From the NCBI GenBank assembly GCA_964433975.1, contig CAYSSS010000043.1:1-12223 (forward strand): a stretch of 12,223 nt of DNA, written 5' to 3'. Below, piece by piece: positions 6,637 to 12,223 of this stretch. How positions within the stretch are numbered: the first letter of the stretch is position 1; every line of letters starts with the position of its first letter. The DNA is from 2-01-FULL-45-10 sp964433975 (GTDB lineage: Bacteria > Omnitrophota > Gorgyraeia > 2-01-FULL-45-10). The notes beneath the pieces were generated by a model. It saw only the letters and a list, made by a program, of their open reading frames with translations. It did no database searches and was not told the origin of the DNA. Made by a program: the position numbers and the translations under genes.

Positions 6637-7425
6637 CTACTTTTTTCTGTACGCGTCGATGAACGATTCGCAATATATGCTCTTGTTTAAAAGTAGCTCT
6701 GCCGTTATGAGCGCATCCATCAGTTCTTTGTCGAGCGGATCGAGTATCGCCGATGTAAGGCCGTTCGCGACAGCCATCGTAAGAAACGTGCGGTTGATGA
6801 GGCTGCGAGACTTTATGCCTTGAGTAAGGTTCGACAGCCCCAATACCGTCTGGGGCGCCGGATTACATAATAACCTGAACTCGCGCAGCGATTCGAGCAC
6901 CTCGGCCGCTTGCGCCTGGGCTACGTTCAGAGGCAAGAGAATGGGATCCAAATAGAGATCTTCCGTATTTATCCCGTACTCTATCGCCTTCGCCACCAGA
7001 ACTTGCGCAAGCTCCAACCTGCTGGCTTTGCTATTGGGCACGCCGGACTTATCCATAGCGAGGCCGATAACCTGAGCGTTATATTTCCTGGCAAGTCCAA
7101 AAAATATATCCATCCTCTCGGGATCCGCGCTTGTCGAATTTATGACCGCTCTTTTTCTGGCGATCTTTAGCCCTTCTTCTATGACATCGGCCTTCGTCGA
7201 GTCTAGCGACAGCGGCACTTCTACCACGGCCTGTATAGTCTCAACAAGCCACTTCATATCTCGAGCGGGGTCTTTTGAGTAAGGACCCATGTTGACGTCA
7301 AGCATTGACGCGCCCTCTTTAACCTGCTCTAAAGCAAGGTGCTGGATTATGTCGGACTCTCTATTGGCGACCGCCCGTGAGACATCTTTATACATTCCGT
7401 TGATAAGTTCGCCTATGATGATCAC
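6637..7425 (-). CDS. acsE: Methyltetrahydrofolate:corrinoid iron-sulfur protein methyltransferase AcsE
   Basis: Transfers the N5-methyl group of methyl-THF to Co(I) of the corrinoid iron-sulfur protein, the step linking the folate branch of the Wood-Ljungdahl pathway to acetyl-CoA synthase. At 262 residues it matches the Moorella thermoacetica enzyme in length. The folate-site residues known there fall at the same numbers: D75 (after PLSL), N96 (INSTS), D160 (LYLDP) and N199 (GLSN). The LDVN barrel motif is at 42-45. It starts with GTG at 7425, overlapping the acsD stop by four bases (GTGA), with a near-consensus AAGGAGG at 7433-7439 that fixes this start. A 12-base gap containing AAGGAG separates it from panB. 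A second, related protein is encoded at 4043-4840. Confidence 0.95.
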   Translation of the reverse strand: MIIIGELINGMYKDVSRAVANRESDIIQHLALEQVKEGASMLDVNMGPYSKDPARDMKWLVETIQAVVEVPLSLDSTKADVIEEGLKIARKRAVINSTSADPERMDIFFGLARKYNAQVIGLAMDKSGVPNSKASRLELAQVLVAKAIEYGINTEDLYLDPILLPLNVAQAQAAEVLESLREFRLLCNPAPQTVLGLSNLTQGIKSRSLINRTFLTMAVANGLTSAILDPLDKELMDALITAELLLNKSIYCESFIDAYRKK

Positions 7426-8351
7426 TTACCATCCTCCTTCATCATCTCTTTTATATAGCTTGTGACCGCCCCGGCCGAATCGGGGTGCCTTAATACCAGT
7501 ATATCCGCGCCCGCCTGAAGCAGCGAGACCGAAGTCGCTATCTCCCAATTCACGCCCTGGCGAACTCCGAACTCCTTCGCCTCCTTGACCTTCCATGTCT
7601 CGGCGCCGACAAATAATATGAAGGGCATAGAGAGCATCTTATCGCCGATAAATGCCGCGAGCCTCGCCCGTTCCATTATGGAATATACGTACTCCATGCC
7701 ATACCCCAACGCCGTCATGGTAGTATGCATCACTATCCTCTTCGGATCGAATCCCATATCGCTTATCAATATATTTACCTGCTTGGCTATGTTTACGTCT
7801 ATGGGCGATTCGGAAATTATTGAGTGCCCGTCCGCGAGGCACGTCGCGGTGAGCGTCTTATAATTCTCCTGGGTGGCTATGCCAAAGAGGCAATTGCGGC
7901 CTTTTAATGCCTGGCTTGCTTTCGGCAATAGATCGTTGTCCTTGTCGTCATCACCGCATCCTGTTACGATAAGCGGCACTTTCACTTCCCGGGCGATCGC
8001 TTTCAATACCGAGACCGATTCTGCGGAAGATCTGTTGCCGTAATCCGGATGGACGCTCTGGAGCCTGACACAGAGAAGTTTTGTTTTGAATCTTTCAACG
8101 GCCGCTTTAGCCCATCTTACAGGGTCTTTTATCGCGTCGCCATACGACTCTCGTAAGGTATCCGGCCAATCTTCCGGCTCGCTATCCAATATCTCAAGCG
8201 CGGTGACTGGCGCATGCGGCATCGTGCCCTCTTTAAAAAGAAACGGCAGCGCAGTCTCACCCCCGACCTTTATCACAGAGGCGCCGGGGGGGCCTATCTC
8301 TACGACATTTATAGCATTACTGTACCTCTCTTTGACAAGCTCTATAGCCAT
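7422..8351 (-). CDS. acsD: Corrinoid iron-sulfur protein small (delta) subunit AcsD
   Basis: Small subunit of the corrinoid iron-sulfur protein; it pairs with AcsC to hold and shield the cobalamin used in methyl transfer to acetyl-CoA synthase. The 309-residue protein is a single TIM-barrel-type domain, slightly shorter than the roughly 320 residues of characterised acetogen homologues. The family signature lies in the C-terminal half: a GYGMEY segment followed by the SIMERARLAA helix and a KMLSMP strand, with an ETWKVKEAKE segment after it. Start ATG at 8351 is one base after the CooC stop, with GGAG about 10 bases upstream. The stop TGA overlaps the acsE GTG start (GTGA). Placement between CooC and AcsE, in the same operon as AcsC, supports the call strongly. 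Confidence 0.94.
   Translation of the reverse strand: MAIELVKERYSNAINVVEIGPPGASVIKVGGETALPFLFKEGTMPHAPVTALEILDSEPEDWPDTLRESYGDAIKDPVRWAKAAVERFKTKLLCVRLQSVHPDYGNRSSAESVSVLKAIAREVKVPLIVTGCGDDDKDNDLLPKASQALKGRNCLFGIATQENYKTLTATCLADGHSIISESPIDVNIAKQVNILISDMGFDPKRIVMHTTMTALGYGMEYVYSIMERARLAAFIGDKMLSMPFILFVGAETWKVKEAKEFGVRQGVNWEIATSVSLLQAGADILVLRHPDSAGAVTSYIKEMMKEDGK
7433..7439 (-). promoter_or_regulatory. Ribosome-binding site AAGGAGG for acsE
   Basis: AAGGAGG lies 7 bases before the GTG at 7425. This near-perfect anti-16S match inside the last codons of acsD settles the GTG as the acsE start. Confidence 0.8.
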
Positions 8352-8352
8352 A

Positions 8353-9108
8353 TTATTTCTGCTCCATTAAATTAAAAAAGATCTCTCTGGTCTTATCCTT
8401 GATAGTTGTGCTCTCAAACGCAAATATAGGCTTGTTCGATATGCTCCAATCCTCAACCGATGCGTCGTATGGAATAACCCCGGCGAACCTCACCCCTGTG
8501 GCGCGTATCTCATCCTGCAGAGGCTCTAAGAAACCCGCCACCTTATTGATGACCAAGGAGGCGGCACCCACCTTTATACCCAGTTCCTTTACAAGATCGG
8601 ATATCCTTTTAGCGCTCCTTATGCCGATGACTGAATAGTCGCTTATAAGCAACAGTTTGTCGATCGACCTCATCATCCGGCGCGATATGTGCTCCATCCC
8701 TGCCGCGTTATCGATCACAACAAAGTCATAGTTCTTTATCACGCGCGCCATTAGGTCTCGCAGCAGATTATTTACATAACAATAACACCCTGGCCCCTCG
8801 GGCCTACCCATCACCAGGAGGTCGAAACCCTTCTCCTCTACGACCGCCTCCTGTATCCGCATCTCGATGAAGCGCTCTTTCGTCATGCCGGCCGGGATAG
8901 AGTCAATGTGCTTTGAGACGTCATCACATATACCGGCTATCGAATCGCAGCCCTTTATTCCCAGCGCCTCGGGTAATGTAGAATTCGGATCCGCATCTAT
9001 GGCAAGGACAGAACCCTTCTTATCTGTTACCAGATAATCTACCAGAAGCGCCGCGAAGGTAGTCTTGCCCGTACCGCCCTTACCGTTGACCGCTATAACC
9101 GTACCGAT
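8353..9108 (-). CDS. cooC: CooC/AcsF-type nickel-insertion ATPase, apparent ATC start
   Basis: MinD-like P-loop ATPase of the CooC/AcsF family, which matures the nickel centres of CO dehydrogenase or acetyl-CoA synthase. Taken from ATC at 9108 it has 251 residues, the usual CooC length. A deviant Walker A, GKGGTGKT, lies at 9-16 with signature K10 and catalytic K15. The metal-binding CxC pair is C108/C110, near the position known for CooC (C112/C114 in Rhodospirillum). A Walker B-like strand VVID ends at D133. The first ATG (8886) would remove 74 residues and the P-loop, so it cannot be the true start. An in-frame stop lies at 9157-9159, and no ATG, GTG, TTG or CTG occurs between it and the P-loop. 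ATC at 9108 follows GGGAGG by 5 bases. The gene then overlaps acsV by 16 bases and ends one base before acsD. Function is firm; whether it is AcsF- or CooC-like in target, and how it starts, are open. Confidence 0.88.
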   Translation of the reverse strand: MGTVIAVNGKGGTGKTTFAALLVDYLVTDKKGSVLAIDADPNSTLPEALGIKGCDSIAGICDDVSKHIDSIPAGMTKERFIEMRIQEAVVEEKGFDLLVMGRPEGPGCYCYVNNLLRDLMARVIKNYDFVVIDNAAGMEHISRRMMRSIDKLLLISDYSVIGIRSAKRISDLVKELGIKVGAASLVINKVAGFLEPLQDEIRATGVRFAGVIPYDASVEDWSISNKPIFAFESTTIKDKTREIFFNLMEQK

Positions 9109-10907
9109 GGGAACCTCCCGAGGTCGGTATGCGGAAAGAAGAGCGACGCCACATATTCATCCATGTAGTTCGGCTCCGAGCTAAGATCTACATACGTGAT
9201 ATTTTTATAGACCTCGCGCGCCTTCATGAACGCGTCGCGCGACAATAGTGACATCCGCGCTCCCGCGAGAGACGAATTCCCTATGAATTCATATCTGGAT
9301 CTGTCGGCATCGGGCAAAAGTCCGATAAAGACGGCATTCTCGATATTCAGGTAATTGCCGAAACCGCCGGCAATATATATCTTCTTTACGTCGCCGAGAG
9401 GTTTTTCTACTTTATTCAGAAGCGAAATTATCGCGCTGTATATGGCGCCCTTGGACCTTTTGAGGTTCTCAATATCGTCCTCAGTGATGACAATATCTGT
9501 GTCCACTACGAATTCGTATCCGGTATCGGTCTTTCTGATATTTTTTGATTTTAACGCGCGGTCTATCTTCCCGTTCCTGCCTATGACGCCACTCTTCAGC
9601 ATCTGGCATAATAAGTCGATATACCCCGAGCCGCATATGCCTTTTGGCTTTCCATCATCTATGGTAACCGCCTTGGTATTTAGATCTTTATCTATTTCCG
9701 CTCCTTGTATCGCTCCCTTTACAGCTTTCATTCCGCATTCCAGGCCGCTCCCCTCAAACGCCGGGCCTGCGCTCGCCGCGGCGCCGATCATCCATTCTTT
9801 ATTACCGAGGACAATCTCGCCGTTGGTGCCTATATCGATAAGGAGCGACAACTCCCCATTCTCCGCCAGCCCGCAGGCGATAATGCCTGAGACTATATCA
9901 CCGCCTACATAGGTAGTGACCCCCGGCAGGAACGCCGCTATCCCTCTTGGGTTTATCTCTATCCCCGCTTCAGGCGCATGTATCGTTTCAAATACGGCGG
10001 TAGTGGGAACATAAGGCGCTTTCCTGATATTCGTGGGATCGACTTTTAGCAAGAGGTGCATCATAGTCATATTCCCTGCAAAGACGATGCAATAGACGTC
10101 GGTCAGAGCTATCTTTTCTGCGGCGGAAAGGTCCAGTATTATCTCGTTGATATTGTCGAGCACGGCCACGCTAAGTTTACCGAGCCCCTCCAAATTAGAG
10201 GCGTAGATTATCCTCGTGATGACATCGGAGCCGTAGAGAGACTGTTTATTGAACGCGATCCTCGTCCCGAGTATATTTTTGTTATTCAGGTCTATGAGCT
10301 GGCCCACAACCGTCGTCGTCCCGATATCGAAGGCAAAGCCGTAATTGGTTTTTGTGGTATCTCCCGGCTCGACGGTTATTATATCGAGCGCATCATCCTT
10401 ATCGGCAACCGTTACAGTTACCTTGAAATCGCTGTCGCGCAGAACTTCACTTAAATGTTTCAGGTTCGCAAGGTTTGTTGAGATATGGACATTGTTAAGC
10501 TTATGCGATATCTCCCTGCATATCCTGTCGAGATCGCTTAAGTTATCATCCTGCGTCGGTTTCAAGAGCTCGATATATATTTTTTTTACGAGCGGCGAAA
10601 ATTTAAATGCGTTCTCTCTCTTTGATACAACGCCCCTGGTAAACTCCTCGGATTCGTGCGCAAGTGACGAACGCGCTTCCAGAGACTCTTTCGGGACATT
10701 TACATCGAGATCGGACTCGACAATTGTCTGGCAAGCGAGAGCCTCTTTCTTGTTTATAAGGACCTTGCATTTGCCGCATATACCTTCGCCGCCGCATGCC
10801 GCATGGAGCATGACCCCGGATTTGATCGCCGCGGTGAGCAGGTCCGTGCCATGAGCGACCTTCACCTTCTTCTTTTGGGCCGTAAAATTTATCGTGAATT
10901 CTTTCAC
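9093..10907 (-). CDS. acsV: Corrinoid protein reductive activator (RACo-type ASKHA ATPase)
   Basis: ATP-dependent activator that re-reduces the corrinoid iron-sulfur protein when its cobalt falls to the inactive Co(II) state. The 604 residues show an N-terminal [2Fe-2S] ferredoxin-like domain with C38, C44, C47 and C59 (C-x5-C-x2-C-x11-C). A linker/middle domain follows to about residue 185. The C-terminal ASKHA ATPase fold (DUF4445 type) has phosphate loop FDIGTTT at 193-199, a second loop DIGTNGE at 358-364, GPAFEG at 381-386, GICGSGY at 423-429 and IAGGFGN at 512-518. It starts with GTG, overlapping the acsC stop by one base. The nearest SD-like element (GAGGA) is about 13 bases away, so initiation probably relies on coupling. 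Its last codons overlap the start region of the CooC gene, and its codons for Gly-Arg there form the GGGAGG ribosome-binding site of that gene. Length and motifs are complete. Confidence 0.94.
   Translation of the reverse strand: MKEFTINFTAQKKKVKVAHGTDLLTAAIKSGVMLHAACGGEGICGKCKVLINKKEALACQTIVESDLDVNVPKESLEARSSLAHESEEFTRGVVSKRENAFKFSPLVKKIYIELLKPTQDDNLSDLDRICREISHKLNNVHISTNLANLKHLSEVLRDSDFKVTVTVADKDDALDIITVEPGDTTKTNYGFAFDIGTTTVVGQLIDLNNKNILGTRIAFNKQSLYGSDVITRIIYASNLEGLGKLSVAVLDNINEIILDLSAAEKIALTDVYCIVFAGNMTMMHLLLKVDPTNIRKAPYVPTTAVFETIHAPEAGIEINPRGIAAFLPGVTTYVGGDIVSGIIACGLAENGELSLLIDIGTNGEIVLGNKEWMIGAAASAGPAFEGSGLECGMKAVKGAIQGAEIDKDLNTKAVTIDDGKPKGICGSGYIDLLCQMLKSGVIGRNGKIDRALKSKNIRKTDTGYEFVVDTDIVITEDDIENLKRSKGAIYSAIISLLNKVEKPLGDVKKIYIAGGFGNYLNIENAVFIGLLPDADRSRYEFIGNSSLAGARMSLLSRDAFMKAREVYKNITYVDLSSEPNYMDEYVASLFFPHTDLGRFPSVRL
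9114..9119 (-). promoter_or_regulatory. Ribosome-binding site GGGAGG for the CooC gene
   Basis: GGGAGG lies inside the 3' end of acsV, 5 bases before ATC at 9108. It is among the stronger SD sequences in the window, comparable with those of acsE and panB, and no canonical start codon follows it. It is the main reason for placing the CooC start at ATC. It could instead act as an internal SD that stimulates a -1 frameshift. Confidence 0.6.
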
Positions 10908-12223
10908 TATATTTTTAAATTCCTCAAGTAGTTGGGGATCCCCGATGCTTCACGCGGCCCCACGGAGATCTTCCAGCCGGTTATCTCTTCCAGCTTTCCG
11001 CTCATGACTGAGACGTATCCCGGTATGACGAGTCTTTTGTGCCCTACTATCTTCTCCAAGCCAAGCGACCTGATGGTCGCGTCTATCGATTCCGGGGTGA
11101 ACTTTTCCGCCGCCCAGGCGGTCAGGACCGACATACCTTCGGCGTCACAGCAAACTATATATGTCGGCACCTTGCTCGCTTCGACTTCACCGGCTACTGT
11201 GAAATAGGTTATCGAGAAATTGGTCGTAATGATAACCGGTGAGGCCTTGCCGACCTTACCTATCTCATAAACTTTTGGTTCCACCTGCACCGGCTTCTGC
11301 GGATCCGAATATATATCCTGTCTCGTCACAAGTAGCGGCAGGATGAAATCTTTATCGGTATTCTTGACTATAACGAGGCCCGCGTATTTTAATACATAGG
11401 ATATGGCCTCAGCCAGTTCGGCATAAGGCTCGACTGTGGTCGTGAAAGCCAATAGCGGATAACCGAGCGATCGCTCATTCTTCTTTAATGCTGTTCTTCG
11501 GATAGATGTAAAATCCTGGATAGCGCCGGACGCTCTCTTGCCTTTGACGCTTATGACGATCTCTTCGACGCCTGCCTGCTTGACTTTGGCCGTAACTTCC
11601 GCCGCCTCTTCGGCACTGGCACAAGTTATTGCCAGCGGCAGATTATATTCCTTCGCCAGTTTTACAAAACCATCTAGATCTGAACCTCCGTCCCAAATAA
11701 TCAGCGGCCTCTGCTTGTGGTATGGGACGTTTAAACGCCCCCTACCATTATGGATAACTTCTTCTATGGCTTTTGCTGATCCCGAGAGAAGAGCGACATT
11801 CAACGTTGTCATGCCCGCAACTTTATTGGCAACGTTCAAAAACTTTGCGCTATCTCCGGAGGTGTTTTTAACACAGATCAAATCTACCAAAATCTCTTGA
11901 CCGACCCTCTCGAATTTAAGAGCGTTTATTTTTGAAATTTTATCATCAAGCTCATTATCTTTCAGCGTGTCTTCGACCAGGATGCCGATTCCGGCAGGAT
12001 GATAAAACTTCTGCTCGTGCCGGTACATGACGGTCTCATTACCCATCTCTAATCTATTCTCTCCGGCGCCTATCGTCACGAGCTTTATCGGGGGCTGGCT
12101 GGCGCTCTCCAGCACCAGCTTCGCCTCTGCGGTAACGTGAGGGCATCTGTCGAGCGAAGCCTTCTTCTGGGCAAGCGCCATCGCGAAAGCAAGGCACGTC
12201 GCGAATCCGCAGTCCTTGCAATT
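10907..12223 (-). CDS. acsC: Corrinoid iron-sulfur protein large (gamma) subunit AcsC, 5' end cut by window
   Basis: Large subunit of the corrinoid iron-sulfur protein, the cytoplasmic carrier that takes a methyl group from methyl-THF on cobalamin and gives it to acetyl-CoA synthase. The reading frame is open to the window edge, and the first in-frame ATG (12181) lies inside the gene. The 14 codons before it encode most of the [4Fe-4S] site: in the visible fragment the cysteines are C2, C5, C10 and C27 (C-x2-C-x4-C-x16-C). Probably only some 10-20 N-terminal residues are missing; 438 residues are visible. The C-terminal part has the family's cobalamin-end signature, with an IPGYV segment followed by GPREASGIP near the stop. 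The stop TAG shares one base with the GTG of acsV (TAGTG), so the two are translationally coupled. Identification is firm; the true start is outside the window. Confidence 0.95.
   Translation of the reverse strand, partial: NCKDCGFATCLAFAMALAQKKASLDRCPHVTAEAKLVLESASQPPIKLVTIGAGENRLEMGNETVMYRHEQKFYHPAGIGILVEDTLKDNELDDKISKINALKFERVGQEILVDLICVKNTSGDSAKFLNVANKVAGMTTLNVALLSGSAKAIEEVIHNGRGRLNVPYHKQRPLIIWDGGSDLDGFVKLAKEYNLPLAITCASAEEAAEVTAKVKQAGVEEIVISVKGKRASGAIQDFTSIRRTALKKNERSLGYPLLAFTTTVEPYAELAEAISYVLKYAGLVIVKNTDKDFILPLLVTRQDIYSDPQKPVQVEPKVYEIGKVGKASPVIITTNFSITYFTVAGEVEASKVPTYIVCCDAEGMSVLTAWAAEKFTPESIDATIRSLGLEKIVGHKRLVIPGYVSVMSGKLEEITGWKISVGPREASGIPNYLRNLKI

Noticed and set aside
8353..8886. 177-residue version of the CooC protein starting at the first ATG
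   Set aside because: It would lack the P-loop and about 74 conserved residues that are plainly encoded upstream in the same frame.
9355..9912. 185-residue plus-strand frame opposite acsV
   Set aside because: It is antisense to a well-conserved gene, has no recognisable motifs, and reads as a shadow of minus-strand codon use.
10907..12181. AcsC starting at ATG 12181
   Set aside because: Three of the four [4Fe-4S] cysteines lie upstream in the same open frame up to the window edge, so this ATG is internal.
1..12223. CRISPR arrays, tRNAs, insertion sequences or terminator hairpins
   Set aside because: There is virtually no non-coding space (largest gap 13 bases), and no regularly spaced repeats, tRNA-like folds or transposase motifs were seen by eye.

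Overview
All 14 genes are on the minus strand. They are packed so tightly that the largest gap between neighbours is 13 bases, and seven of the thirteen junctions overlap. The window therefore looks like one long transcription unit read from position 12223 towards position 1. It is cut at both ends: the first gene (acsC) lacks its extreme 5' end and the last (an aldolase) lacks most of its 3' part. No tRNA, rRNA, CRISPR array, insertion sequence or obvious terminator was seen.

The first block (about 12223-6637) is the corrinoid methyl branch of the bacterial Wood-Ljungdahl (reductive acetyl-CoA) pathway. It holds the corrinoid iron-sulfur protein large subunit (acsC), its ATP-dependent reductive activator (acsV), a CooC/AcsF nickel-insertion ATPase, the corrinoid protein small subunit (acsD) and the methyltetrahydrofolate methyltransferase (acsE). 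Together these carry methyl groups from methyl-THF to cobalamin for delivery to acetyl-CoA synthase. The CODH and ACS catalytic subunits (acsA, acsB) are not in the window and may lie upstream.

The second block (6624-4043) holds panB and panE, the two ketopantoate steps of pantothenate and hence CoA synthesis, followed by a second AcsE-like pterin-binding methyltransferase that keeps all four folate-binding residues. The third block (4043-1634) holds an 85-residue membrane protein resembling one PQ-loop/SemiSWEET unit, a stand-alone BioD-like/DRTGG protein resembling the N-terminal part of long phosphotransacetylases, and ApbE, which covalently flavinylates proteins. The last block (1659-1) is mnmA (tRNA 2-thiouridine), a small GGQ release-factor-like protein and the start of an HMGL-like aldolase.

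The organism is an anaerobic bacterium using the Wood-Ljungdahl pathway (acetogen-like, or running the pathway in an uncultured lineage). The AcsE is of the bacterial type. Moderate GC, frequent ATA isoleucine codons and extreme gene packing would fit a candidate phylum such as Omnitrophota, but that placement is a guess.

The oddest feature is the CooC gene. Its P-loop and about 74 N-terminal residues lie upstream of its first ATG, no ATG/GTG/TTG/CTG exists in the open frame above the P-loop, and an ATC codon sits 5 bases after a strong GGGAGG ribosome-binding site. It either starts at ATC, is made by a -1 frameshift from acsV, or carries a sequence error.
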